From assembly GCA_015350385.1 (NCBI GenBank), contig WNKI01000001.1, positions 9,975,118-10,039,117 of the forward strand: DNA of 64,000 nucleotides, written 5' to 3'. The notes below the pieces were generated by a model. The model did no database searches. It was given only the letters and a program-made list of their open reading frames with translations, and was not told the DNA's origin. Both the position numbers and the translations under genes were made by a program. Every line of letters begins with the position of its first letter. Position 1 is the first letter of the stretch. This document shows positions 35,586 through 48,106 of this stretch, piece after piece. Source of the DNA: Aculops lycopersici. Its lineage: Eukaryota; Arthropoda; Arachnida; Trombidiformes; Eriophyidae.

Positions 35586-38500
35586 TTGGTTGCTGTCAAG
35601 AGGAAAGATCCACCTTTTTACCACCTCAGCGATGAATCTCAACAATAAGAGGAAACTAGCATGTCAACTTGAAAAGATGGATTCGAATTTACCTGTCACT
35701 CGCTCGACAAGTGTCATGATGCAATTGATTGCATTATACCAACCGTTCTGTTGATGCTCCATTGAGTTCTCCTGTTTGTTGTTTGTTAACATTATTCTAG
35801 TGATATCCTCAATGTGTATTCTCTACTGTTGCTGTCGCTTTTGGCGGCCACCAACCTAGCCAGCCAACAAAACCCAGCGCAACAGCAGAAACATAACATA
35901 TTCATATAGAATCGCAGAGGATATTTGCGTTCCATCGGGTCCATCGCTTTGGCTGGCAGACTTGTGGCGGCCGCGGAAACCATCAGAGTGCATGATGGAA
36001 TAAAATACTGCAAAATAAAATAGAGTGTAAGTTGGAAATGAAGGTTACAGTCCATTGCCATTCAATTGATGGCCAGCTAAATTGGCGCTCGCTCTTTGTG
36101 TGTTGTGTCATGTTGTTTCGTTGCTGTTGCTCAGTCGGTGGTTGCCAGCAGCAACTAGATTTTGAGCTGAGGCATCAATCGACGGTAGTTGCAGTGTCGC
36201 TGGTTGTTGTTGTTACTACGGCTCTTGCTGCTCCAACCACAGCCAACATGACACACAAAGAGCACAGAGCAGCCACAACAAGTGCCATTCAAGAGCTTCT
36301 TGCTTTAGAGCAACGAAAAGTCCATAGAGAGATCGTGTGGGAGCATTGGGCCATTACTTAATGTACTCGTTAGCTCTCCAAAGAACTGGCATTTTAGTGC
36401 AAAGGCAAGCGGCGTGCAGTTGGCGTAAAGGTTTGAAAGAGCGCACGTCGGTTAGGTCACTAGCAACAGCAACATCTGCAAGGGAGAGCTGACCAAAGGA
36501 TGGCTAGTCGGCTCGGCGGCTCGAGCAACACGATAGTCACCGCAACGAGAGAGGGGTGCGCGAGTTTCGATTCCTGGTGGTCGCTTCTCCTCTCGCTTCT
36601 CTCTTGCTTTTGAAGAGGAGTTAAGGAAATTTGAGTCGCTGGCCAGCTAGCTAGATGAGCAGCGAGTATTCATCTGGCAAAGTAAACTGCCGTCGTCACT
36701 AAAGAAAACTCGAGGATCTCCCAATAAGCTTTCCATTCTCTGCTCTCTAGCGAGTCTCCTTTAGTCGCTATCTTTAGTTTTGTTTTGTTCTCCAACTCGA
36801 CTATACAATTTAAAGTTAGCAAGAGTCACGCTTCAAGGCGCAAAGTCGAGCCCAAAAGCTTGGAGGTTGTGCAATGCAGTCGCATTATTCTTCTCGATCT
36901 CGATTTAGAGCTCGCGGCTTAACCAGCGACTCGGTGGCGCCATTAATGATCAATCAAAACAACAAGTTGCAAGAGAGAAGCATTACGTGAACGTTTTGCT
37001 GCTCGCAATTTGGCAGAGTAAAGAGCAAATTGAGTTCAAACTGACGAACATCGAACAATTAGATTGACTTGGCTCAAAATAATAAACTCGGCAATAGCTC
37101 GACCAGTTGTTGTTTTTGCAGCCTGCCAACAAAATCTGTGCTCTACATTCGGCGCACGAGTCGCTAAAGCTCGACAATAAGGAGAAAGTGATCACTGCGA
37201 GTAATAATCCCAATCATTTCTTCGTGCCTAACCTTGATGTTGCGCAATCAAACCGAGCAACCACTTGTGGCATTCGCACGAGTGGCCAGCGGGAGCCGTT
37301 CGAGTCGAACCCAAATGGCGCCACCGATTAGTCTAGAGTGCAATCTAGCTGTCGTCTGACTGTCGCCCAAATAGGATTGGAAGCAACGTTGCCGACGTGC
37401 CGGCAAACGATCAAGGAGCAACAAAACGGATGACCACCAGTTGATCGGCTAATCAGCCAATCGGGTCACCTGGCCGAGCGTCATCATTATCGCCACACGA
37501 AGACGACGAACGCTCGGCGATTCGAGATAGCAGCCCAATTTGTGCATCCCGTAGATAGGCGCTGCCCATCAGTGTTGTCCAACCATCGGGAGCCACCTCC
37601 GATATTGGCCAGCGGTAATCACCATCGACACCATCAAACCACCAGGCACACGTAGGGCAACAGGTGGTCTTGATGCTCAGCCTGAGCTCGCTCTTGGTAG
37701 TGGAGCCGAAAGGATTGGGAGGCTCGAATGGATGTCGAGTTATTCGACAAGCTGCTAGTGGCGCTAATCAGGTGACAATGAGCTGCAAGTCTCTGTTGGC
37801 TGATAGTGAAGGAAACGACGACGGCGGGTGATGATGATGATATTGAGTATCCGCGACACCGTTTATGTTCGTGTGAGTGCATTTTTATGTAGATGTGAAT
37901 TCTCTTTTCTCCCTCTCATTTCTGCTTGCACTTTCCATCCGATTAACGGACAAGACAGAGGTGCGAGTGGCGTGAAGAAGGCAATTGATATGATTTGTAC
38001 TTCTCGTTCGCGGTAGCTACCGCTAGCCCAACTCCGGTGGCAAAACTGGTGGCTAATCTACTTTCCGCTGACACCGATACGAATGAGAAAGCTCGCGACC
38101 GTCTAAACATGAAACGCGATTTGCTCGCTTGGTGGTCTTCGTGGTATCGCGCTGCTTGGTCTCGGCGGTAAAGTGATCCACTAGCGTCAACTTCTGTTGC
38201 ATTCGTGAAGAAGAAGGAGAGAAAATCGCTGATCATATTTCCATTTTCACCTTCTTCGGCTATATCTAATGCAGACGCACCGCAACCGTCGCCACTCGTC
38301 CAGATAACGCAACCTTTGGACGACCGGCCACCTGAGGATTGGCAGCTTGGCAAGCTAGCGAGCTGCTTGGCTGATGTTAACGGCCGGCAAGCAGCCAACT
38401 ATCTAGCTATCCATTCGACGCGCCCAAAGATCGGCGCTGTTTCGCTGTTTTGGATTTGCATTATTCAGTGAGATTGAGGAAGCAGCAGCAGGAGCAACAA

Positions 38501-38595
38501 TAATAATGATAATAATGATCAGGCTAAAGCTGATCAACTAGCTCGTTCGCTAATGATCCTCGCGTAGCATCGCATCGAATCTGAACTGCGAGTCA

Positions 38596-38624
38596 GTTGG
38601 ATTGGATTGGATTGGATTGGATTA
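38596..38624. repeat. (GGATT)n pentamer repeat
   Basis: About five units of GGATT; the same pentamer recurs at 45072-45101. Confidence 0.95.
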
Positions 38625-40035
38625 GATCGACTGGTTGGCTGACTGATGGTCAGCTCTTGATTGCGTTGGCGTAATGTTGGCTCGTAGCAAACTCACCTCT
38701 GCTCTCACTGACCAGCAAACTAACTGATGGGCAACTCCCAACGACTATATTATCTCTTTGACCAACACAAACAGCCACGACCGGTTAACTATGAGTTTAA
38801 TCTATCCATTGTTTGTGTTTATAGAAACTATCTATTGAATCAATGAGTCCGCCTTGGGAATTTCTTTACCATGAAATGTGGTTAGTTGCGAGGACTAACG
38901 TTAGATGGCGGCCAAAGAATGGAGGCGAGCCAAAGAGAATGGGAAGTAGAATTCTAAATGCCACACTAGCGACTTCCAGCGGCGAGCGAGAGAATTAATT
39001 CATAAGATTTCGTCGAGACGCGAGATTGTTCTAGAGAATTGCAATAGATCAAGGTAAGCTAATTTCTTTATTGTCTTTATTTAGTCAGAAAGTGAGCATC
39101 AATGATTGCTTGGATAGACAAAGTGTCAGAGGGCAAAACAGGGAATAGTGAGAGCGACGATAAATGTCGCAAGTGGGAGCCTAGCGATGGTTTCTACGCA
39201 GAGAAGCCTTTGGGCGCGGCGAAGCCGCGCGTGGAATGTGCGCCGAGTCAAATGAGCAAAGGATTTGCCTACAAGTGGTCAGTGTGGTTGAGAAGACTTT
39301 TCTGGAAAGCTGGAGGTGTCAAATGTCAGCGCCACTTGTGGTCAATTTGCAGCTAGCACAATTACCTGTGCGCATAGAGTAAATAGACTCGACCCAAAGT
39401 GTCTTTAGCTTCTACTTTTGTTTGAGATTATCGTTTGCAGTGGACGAAAGACAACCGTTGCTTGGTTATTGTAGTCTGCTTGGTGCAGTTGCACGTATAA
39501 TCGCCGCAAATCAAGCAGACGCACTGCTTCATCGGTCTCCCAGCATCACCTTAATCATCAGCCAACTTAAGCTTGGGCCTCCGACAGGCCTAGTAGTGGC
39601 TCTACTCAACGACGAGTCAATATGCTCGCCCAAAAAGACTAACCACGTAGCGCTGGTAATTCCAGTAACTAACGACTTTGTAAGCTATTAGAAAAGGGAG
39701 CTGAACATGGAGTTCACTTGTCTCCCTCATGAGATCAGCTGAATCAGACTCTTTGGTGGACTCTTTTCGCCCAACATTCAGCGCAAACTTCTCCTTCCTA
39801 CAAGAGACAGATCCAACAATCAGCTGATCGTTGGATTGGTTGCGCGAAAATGCGTTCGGCGTCCGCCTTAAAAGTATGGACGCTTCGTGCCATTAAACCG
39901 CGGCCCTCGACTATTTGGCCAAGTAAGCGAAGTGCATTCACTCACAACGGAAGCGATGATACGACCAAACGAAGCTCAGAAGCAGCAAGCGAGGAGTTGG
40001 GTTCAGTTTGCTTCTTGTCGTCTTCGTATTCGGTT

Positions 40036-40060
40036 CAGTTTGGTTTGGTTTGGTTTGGTT
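40036..40060. repeat. (GGTTT)n pentamer repeat
   Basis: About five GGTTT units. Confidence 0.93.
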
Positions 40061-43000
40061 CAGTGTGTTGCAGTTCACTTTGCCTTGCTTTGCTCTCGCG
40101 CTCGTAGAAGTGAAAGCGGAGAGGAAATCGAGTCGAGCTGCTCGCTTTGGTTTGCTTTAGTCTTCTGGTTGCAATACTTTCACTAAACGAGTGGCTGGCG
40201 CGTGCTTGTGACCGAGACTCTCTTGGCCATCGTTGTCGTCGTCGTCTGATTCGTGAATGTTGCGCAACTCAGCGACCAGAAAGAGAGAGAGAGAGGATTC
40301 TGGGCCTGCCGCTTCTGGTCGAAGCCGAAAACTTGGCGGCTGTTACGTGAACTCCTCTCTCTCTCTTGTAGTCACCGTCGGCGTGCCTCTCTGTTGGCGA
40401 CTTAACTTTGCTCCCGCTGCCACTAGTTGTCGTCACTACAAGCAATCGAGTTTCCGCAGGCTAGCGCTCCTTTTGAGCTTCATCCATCTCGCTGGCTTGC
40501 AGTCAGTCAGAATGTCTGTCCGTCCGTCTGACTGACTGACTGACTGACTCGCTGGCTGACTATCTGTTTGAGCCGGGCGACGTTAAACTCGCTCACTCGC
40601 AAACTTCAGTCCGTTTTCACGGGCACCTCCATTGAGTGATGGGCTTGCGTTGCTTAGCAAACTGTCGGCTCGCTCGCTCGCTCTCTAAAGCATTTTGGCA
40701 AGACCAGCGAGCGAGAAATTGAGAAACCAACTGTTCGCTCGTCCGCCGAGTCAAGCGAGAGCCTTGAGCTCGTTTGTGGTGCGCTTCAATTTCGACTGTC
40801 GAGCGGCGAAACTGGCTCTTGCCAGCTACTTATTCACAGCGCCGTCGCCTCTGCGGCTTATAAGAGCACATAGCGTCGCGAGTTTAACGCAAAGGCCACG
40901 CCACGACCCACGGAAATCGTTGCGCGCACCGGGCGGACCTAGCGCCGCTCGAGAGTCGCTATGCTCGCGTGGCGCACACAACCAACCAACCTCCCCAGTC
41001 GCCGCCGCCGCCGCCGCCAAGCAAACAAAGGAGGCCGGTCGTCTCTCTAACTCGACTGTTTGATTGAGTTTGAGGAGCGGCAGTGCCAACTATTTTGCAG
41101 CTCCTCTCCCTCTTCCTCCTCCTCGTCGCCGTCGCCGTCGTCTCGGCTATTCCGCGCGAGTCAAGCAGATCAGCTGCCGCTACCAATGCCACTGCTACTC
41201 CGGCAACCACCCAGAGCAAAGACTCGCAGTTACGTAACTGACGCCTGCTGCTTTTCGCACTTCCCACTTCCCACTGACTCCGTTACTCTGAACCTCGAAT
41301 ACTCGGAGCGGCAATGTCGCTGCTTTGGTTATTGCGAAACCAACAACTAGCCCATTGCTACTTCGCTGCGCCGTGTTCGCTCGCTTGCATCACAATCAAC
41401 TCATGGCGTCGGCCAATTGACTGCACGCACTTCCGTGTGGCCAAGTGCAACTCGTGTAGAGGCTAAGCTGACCGTCAAGCGGAAGTTGCGACCACCAAAT
41501 CGGTGGTCTCAGTGCGTTTGTTCAGCTGGTCCATTGATCCGCTCGCTTGTTATCACGTTTAACAACAACAACAATCGCCAGTTGTGCTAACAAGTGGGCG
41601 AGAAATTTGAAAATTAATTTCATCCAAAACTCGCTAATTGGATCCAGTTGTCATCTTGAACCCACTCACTGGAGGAATAGGATCCAACGTGTTGGCTCGG
41701 ACACATTGAGCAGAGGTATCATGACACTGAGGAGAAGTCGAGTGCTAACAGGCAGCGACCACTTGGCGACACCCAGCGAGCGATCGCTTTTCCGCTGAAG
41801 CAGTATTGATGTTCATTTGCTTCTATTCTCTCAGTGGAGATATTGTTGGTGTTCGAATCGCTACATAGAGTAGAGTGCAGGATATTATTTTGTCGGGCTT
41901 TCTTTTTTACCGTTGGTTGGTTTGCTAGTGGGCGTGGAGCGGACGGGTCCCGTTGCGCAGACTCATGACATTGGTCGTTCGCTTGTCCCAATGGGCGGCC
42001 GATAGTTTGTCGCGTGTGCAAGCATAAAACAAGCGGCCTAGGGGGACGCTGCGACTCGGCAAAGCGTAGTGCAGCGCGACACATCACATCACAATATAAG
42101 ACAGCATAGCGCACGCAAAACACACACACACTCTCTTTCTCATAGAGCGCCAAGCTCGTGCGCTGAATGCTTAAATGAGCTCAACCGGTTAGCTAACCAA
42201 CCGGATGCGTCCAGCTCACTGCTGCTGCCCCTCGATTCGGTGGTAACGGTTGCATTTTTACTCTCTGTCTCTCCGTCTCCCTTTCTCCCTTTCTCCGGTG
42301 GGTATGTCCCGTTTCTTCTCACTCTTGAGACCGGCGGCGCCCTGGAGACTCGACTGGCTGAGGTGCAATTTCTACTAGTTTTAGTTGGACTAGCGGCAGC
42401 CTCTCCAACTACAGCTAGCGGTCGTCGCCTCCGCCGCGAACTGGCAGCCATTTTGAGCGGCGCGCCACTCGGTCGGTCGGTCGGTGGCCATGATAATGGA
42501 CAAGTTTTGGTCAACGGCGTGGCTGCTCAGCCAGCGAAGTGGTTGTCGGTGAGCGAGGCGACAATCGAACTCTCGTTGAGGTGGCTGGTCGTTGGTTTGG
42601 TCTTTGGCCACAGTGTTGCCGCCTCTCCTGCTGGCTTTTTGCCATGGGAGCTGTTGCTGTGTCGCTCCTATTGGGCAGCGCTCGCTGCCGATGCAACCAG
42701 ACCGACGCAAACTATGGAGATTTGACTCGGCCGAAATTGGGGCCAGTGCAAGTCGGATAGGTAAATCCAGCAGAAGTGGGCTGTCGTGTTGGTATTGCTA
42801 TGGCGGAGGTGGCAGTGGCGATGCAACCGAAACCAGGGAAGAGAGTGAGAGGGCAGCAGTTGAGAGACACACAATAAACTGGTGCGCGCAATGGAATCTC
42901 CGCGGGGCCAACGCGCTTCGGTGTACTCCTCAAACTGAGCAATAGTTTGTTGTGAGTTTTAAGTTCCAAGTTAGAATGTGGAGTCGGACGAGCTCGCAGG

Positions 43001-43367
43001 GAACTCCGCTCTGTTTGTCCGACTTCGCGACCTTCGCTGGGAAATCTGCTAACCTCTGGGCTCCTTTAGTTTTGTAGGATATGAAAGGCGGATGCTGTCG
43101 GCTCGTCTCTGGATTCGGGCAATAGAATGATAACTCGCCAGTGGCTCTCGAGAGTGGCAGTGCAGTCTGCATATGTTTTTTATTTCTCGCTTAGTGGATC
43201 CTGTGCACTGTACTTCTGACTGCCGGTTTCGATTCGGTTTAGTGTGCGAGGAGAAGCTCGCTCCCATGTTGCACCAGCGCCGGCCCCAAAGTGAGCGAGT
43301 GAGTCCGCGGATTGCGTCTCAATCGGTCGGCTTGTGCTCTCGTTGGTTTGCGAGCGCGAGAGAGAGG

Positions 43368-43399
43368 GCGTCTAAGCGGCCAACTGGTCGCTTAGACGC
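43368..43399. repeat. Perfect hairpin, 11-bp arms, 10-nt loop
   Basis: Arms 43368-43378 and 43389-43399 are exact reverse complements. Confidence 0.85.
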
Positions 43400-44809
43400 T
43401 GGAATTTCCCCTTGTTCCTCCTGTCTCCGGCAAAAGGGAGGCGAGCGAGGAGAAGCGGGCAATGCAAAGAGCGCGGCGAATATTGGAAGGGCCGGCGCGA
43501 GGGTAAGTTGGTGGCGAGTGCCACTTGGTTGGGCGGCCAACGTCGCGAGTCGCACCAAGTGAGCAGTTCCTCTGGCTGAGCGGGGGAAGTGGGCAACTTG
43601 GCAAGTGAACAGCAGCGACGACGACGACGACGCAACAACGTGAGCCCCGAATGCCAGTCGTTGTTTTCCATCAACCGAGCCACACTCAAATGGCCAGTCG
43701 GTGGTGTGTCCACTCCCCAAATCATCAGTCGCCAGAAGCTGAGCGAGCCGACGGAGTGACTGCACTGCAAACGAGCAAACGAAAGAGAGCAGCAAGCTCG
43801 ATTTTAGTCCTCAGTTGTGGCTGTTGTTGTTTTTGTTGTTGTTGTTGTATAATTGCAACAACAGTGAATACGACTCGAATCTCTCGCCTCAACTCTCGAC
43901 AAACTCGCCGGTCGGTGGCGAGTAGTGAGTAGTGAGTGGCGAGTGGCGAGCAGTGATTCGTGTTTAGTCTTGGGTCAGTCGCCTTCGCGTTGGACCTCCA
44001 CTTTGGCTGCCGCCTCTCCTCAATACTCGCAACCAACCTCAATACTAGCCCAGCGCAACAGACCAACAATTCCACTGGTGTGTTGCCATTTCGTTTCATT
44101 TCATTCTCTCATCGTTGGCGTCATCAGGCTCATAAGCGGCGGCAGCGGCAGCATCATCATAATAATAATCTCCTCTCACTATGACTAAATCGAAGAGCCG
44201 CCAGTTTGGTGGCTGCTCTCTGCTGTTGGCTGCTCAAATTGGGGAGACAGCGGAGAGGTTGCCAAAAAGTTCGGTTGCTCTTGTTGGTATCGAGATTCTC
44301 TGTGCGCTAACCTCGCTCAATGGGCCACACTGACCGCCGGCGACTCGTAGTCAGTGTCGGCGATTAGTGGGCGCATCAGTGGCGCGACAACAATCGCTAT
44401 TTGGTGGGTGATTCCGTAGTAACTCCACGTTCTACGAGCAACAACCACTTGGCTCGCCGCGACGAGTAGCATTCCAGTGTGCGACAAAAGTGGAGCAAAA
44501 AGCAATGAGCGCAGGACAACGACTCGAGCCCTATTGGTATTGCCGGATTGAGAGGAGAGCTAAATTTAAATAGAGGAGCGAGGAGGGTAAACAAGCAATT
44601 TGATCAATTTGCTGCTCGTCACCTGGAAAGTTGAAACTTTTTCTCCGCTTCACCTTCTTCTCTCCTCGAACTCTCCGCCAACTCGACGCCCTTACCTGCA
44701 GGCTGCAGCGAGGGGCCAAATTAATGCAGCTTTCGATACGCGCGCGACACACACACAATTAATCGAGCGCTCGAGTTCGCGGCCGACCAGCTAGAGGATT
44801 GTGTGTCTG

Positions 44810-44829
44810 TGTGTTAGGCGCCTAACACA
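44810..44829. repeat. Perfect 20-bp palindrome without loop
   Basis: The first 10 bases (TGTGTTAGGC) are followed directly by their reverse complement. Confidence 0.95.
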
Positions 44830-45071
44830 TTGAGTGGCCCATTGAAATTGTGTGTGCGTTAACTCTCGTTGGTTTCATGCCTGCAAACGAGAGCAGCTCG
44901 AGATGGAGAGAGAGAGAGAAGCCAAGTTGTGTGTGTGTGTGTGTGTGTGTTGCCTGTGCGTTCAATAGGAAAATAGTGCAGGTCGAAACTTGGAAGTGGT
45001 GCACACAGAAGTGGAGGCGCCCGACTGGCCCATTGGTTTTGGCCATCGCTTCGGTTGTATTGCATGGCATC

Positions 45072-45101
45072 GCATTGGATTGGATTGGATTGGATTGGAT
45101 T
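45072..45101. repeat. (GGATT)n pentamer repeat
   Basis: About six units of GGATT, the same unit as at 38596. Confidence 0.95.
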
Positions 45102-45225
45102 GCACTAGCGGTAGTCTAGTCTAGTTGCTGCTGTTGGTGTTGGAGTTGCTGATGCTTTCGCTGCCGCCGCTATCGTCGTCCAACTTAAAGGCAAATGATT
45201 TGGCCAACATTAGGGCCGGTGGCAA

Positions 45226-45285
45226 AGGCGGCGGCGGCGGCGGCGGCGGCGGCTGCTGCTGCTGCTGCCGCTGCCGCTGCTGTAG
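45226..45285. repeat. GGC/CTG trinucleotide tract
   Basis: About eight GGC units followed by CTG and CCGCTG units; open in several frames on both strands. Confidence 0.9.
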
Positions 45286-47324
45286 GGCAGCAGAAGCAAC
45301 CGACGCCACCATTTCACTATGCTACTCGGCGAGTCGTGTGAGCGACGCACTCGCCGTGGCCAAAGTTGAGTCGTCGTCGTTTGCTTCGGCTCGCAACTTG
45401 CAACCAAAACTCCCCTATTCTCTGCTGGAGCAGTAACTCGAATGCGCGCGACTCGCCACTGTTAGCGGCAGCGGCAGTGCCAGCGACCACGACCACGACT
45501 ACCACTAGCAGCACCGAGGCCAAAGTACACGGCAAGCGGCAGCCAGTTTGCTGGCCATTATTGCCCCAACGCCACCAAACGACGACCACGACGCCGAAAG
45601 CCGAGAGGAGAAGCGGAGCAAACAGTCGCCAGTCCAAGTTTGCCACTCGAGGCGAGCGAACCAAACCCAACAACAAGCCAACAACAACAACAACAACAAC
45701 AATATCAAAACAAAACACAACACAACACCAAAGCGACGCAACCGATTCCAGGAAAGACTATGACTTTTCTAGTTTCAAACGCGGTCTCGATTGTCGAAGC
45801 CGAGCTACCTGAGCGGCGAGTTTAGTCGAGACAAAGGTTTCAAGTGGGCGCATTGCAAAGTTTCATTTCCAAATTGAATGCGCCAGCGAGCGAGTGAGCG
45901 AGAGCCAATTAGCTGATCGGCCGAGGCGCGGGCAAAAGCGCAACTTGGAGTATCCCCAAAGTATCGCATCTCTAGTTGAGAGCATCGAAACGAAACGAAA
46001 CAAAGAAGCACAGAGCAGATCTCGCCACTCAAATCACAAAGGCGCCCCAAAATTCGATGGCCGGAAGTGGCGAGTTCGAGATCAAGCTAAAGCGTCATTG
46101 AAAATTCAGTGCAATTCAAAGTTGAGCTCAAGTCAATTAGTTGCTCTCAATGCTAAGCAAGCGGCCCAAAGAAGAAGACAACAACTAGCGTCAGGCTAGA
46201 GCAATACGAGACAAGTAACAGCAGCACGACCTCAACTAAACTACATGAAGGCACCTGCAACCTGCAACCTGAAACAAGGCGAAGCGGCAAGACGGAAGCG
46301 CGACAATAACACACAACGACCTCTAGCAACATAAATGCTCGCACACAACAAAGGTGAGTTGAGTGACAAACACTCAGACACACACGCTGAAACATGGGTT
46401 CGCTTCTTCTCCCTTTAAACGCGCAGCGCAGCACAGCACACACAAACTCGAACACATTTGCGCCGGCCAGTGGCCATCGCTGATCCCAATTTCAAACTCA
46501 ACGGGTCTAATTGGGTTTTGGTTTTGGTTTTGGTTTAGGCTCGGGTTTGCGGTGTTTATTTTTCGCAAGCAAAGTGGCCAATAGCAAGCAGATAAAGAGG
46601 AAGCTGCAGCTGCTTGCCGGTTCCAATGCTAGACGCTCGTCGGGCGAAAAAACAACGCACACCAAGAGTTGGTCAGTTTGTCACGTCGAGAAAAAATGAT
46701 GCTGCTGTTGACATTTTGCACGAGAGTTCATTACCGCCGGCCCACTTCACCGCTTGTCTACCACCACCACCACCACCACTACTGGCACTGAATCCACTCC
46801 AGGGGCAACTGTGGCCATTTGCTGCCCGAAACTCGGCCTCGATACTTTTTGCCATGCATGCAAACTAACTCCATGTTCTGCGAGCAACTCCGTCCACAGC
46901 AACAGCCACGACGACGAAGACGTTGCTCCAAGTTCGAACTCTCGATTGTGATATGAACAGCCGGCGATCAGCTAGCAGCAAACTTTTCATGTATTAGATT
47001 AGACTCGAGCCTTTAACACAAGGCTACTTTGTAAGGTTTGTGCTAATGTGCATTGCGTTGCACTCTCCCACTTTCCTTTGGCCAACCGAGCAACAAACAA
47101 ATCCACCAACCGAACGACCAATAAGAAAACACAACGCGGCTATTGAATTGATCTCTCGCCATCGTCGCCGGTGCAACACAACAGAGCAGAAGAGAGAGAG
47201 AGAGGGGGGGCGCACTGCACGGCAAACTCCATAGAGCCCAACTTGCATGAGTCGAGGCCGAGCGCGCAGCATGTCAGTGGTGCGCAGTGGTTGCTTCTGT
47301 GGCCCAAATTACTTGTCCGGTCCA

Positions 47325-47346
47325 CTATATATTTATATTTATTTAG

Positions 47347-47373
<27 letters not shown>
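47325..47373. repeat. (TA)n-rich tract
   Basis: A TATTTA-rich lead-in followed by about 13 AT units; strongly A/T-rich in otherwise balanced DNA. Confidence 0.95.
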
Positions 47374-47377
<4 letters not shown>

Positions 47378-47642
47378 CACGGCCACCACCATTCGCGGCT
47401 CCCACTTCTGTGACGGCTACCGGCGCGCTGCAATGGGCGTGTGCCCGGTAACTCTAACCAATCAGAGCGTCGCGGGACCACCAAGTCAAGTGGGCGTGCT
47501 GACAATCGATTCCGGAACCCGAAATTGCTTCGTTGGCTCGCTGGCGACGCTGGTGTCACTAAGTTTTAAGTGAGTGACTCTACCTCGCGCTCACTTAGCT
47601 GAGGCCGAGACAAATGTAACGGCCACCAACTCTTATGCTCTT

Positions 47643-47672
47643 ATTCTCGATGAAAGGGCCTCCATCGAGAAT
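47643..47672. repeat. Perfect hairpin, 10-bp arms, 10-nt loop
   Basis: Arms 47643-47652 and 47663-47672 are exact reverse complements. Confidence 0.8.
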
Positions 47673-47764
47673 TGCGTCAACCAGCGATTCTAGTGGAGGA
47701 GGGCGCCACTAATTAAAATGATTATTTGGATTTGGATTTTGATTTTGATTTGCATGCTATTTCT

Positions 47765-47770
47765 TTTATT
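47765..47770 (-). terminator. Likely poly(A) signal AATAAA of the secreted-protein gene
   Basis: AATAAA on the minus strand about 340 nt past the stop codon at 48107, in a locally A/T-rich stretch. Confidence 0.5.
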
Positions 47771-47949
47771 AAACGACGATAGATCCATTTCACCTGGAGG
47801 AACTCGGTGTCTCCTATAGTTTGAAGTGTTTGTGTGGGTGTATGTTAAGCCAACTATTAGCTCGACGTTTCGTTTCCTTGCTAGCTAGTTCAAATTCGTG
47901 TCAACGTCGAGAGGATCGATGTTAGCAAATTAGAGTTAGTTGGTCTTGA

Positions 47950-47973
47950 TTGTTGTTGTTGTTGTTGTTGTTG
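47950..47973. repeat. (GTT)n microsatellite
   Basis: About seven GTT units in the presumed 3' flank of the secreted-protein gene, past its poly(A) signal sense-wise upstream (within the 3' UTR). Confidence 0.93.
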
Positions 47974-48106
47974 GTTGCCATTCACCAGGTTAGTGTGACG
48001 TAACCACGATGACGTAACCCTCGCACAGAGTCGACCTCTTGCCTCTTTTTACATTCCGTCTCATTCACTCCCCTCGGATTTCCGTTTGCTCGTTAAAGCT
48101 AGCGAC

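Larger units (their letters stand above)
22741..48106. other. Long stretch with no confident gene
   Basis: About 25 kb with only short open frames that overlap on both strands and lack domains. Contents I can support are microsatellites (listed separately), palindromes and hairpins (23759-23786, 43368-43399, 44810-44829, 47643-47672), most copies of the CCACTTGTTG 10-mer, and scattered donor-like CAG|GT sequences. It may be long introns or UTR introns of a flanking gene, or intergenic DNA; the sequence alone does not decide. Confidence 0.5.

Noticed and set aside
42069..42725. 218-codon plus-strand frame
   Set aside because: Equally long frames run on the other strand over the same bases, composition is like the surroundings, and no domain or signal is convincing.
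45121..45812. Overlapping long frames rich in single residues
   Set aside because: They arise from GGC, CTG, GAC and CAA triplet tracts, which keep all frames open.
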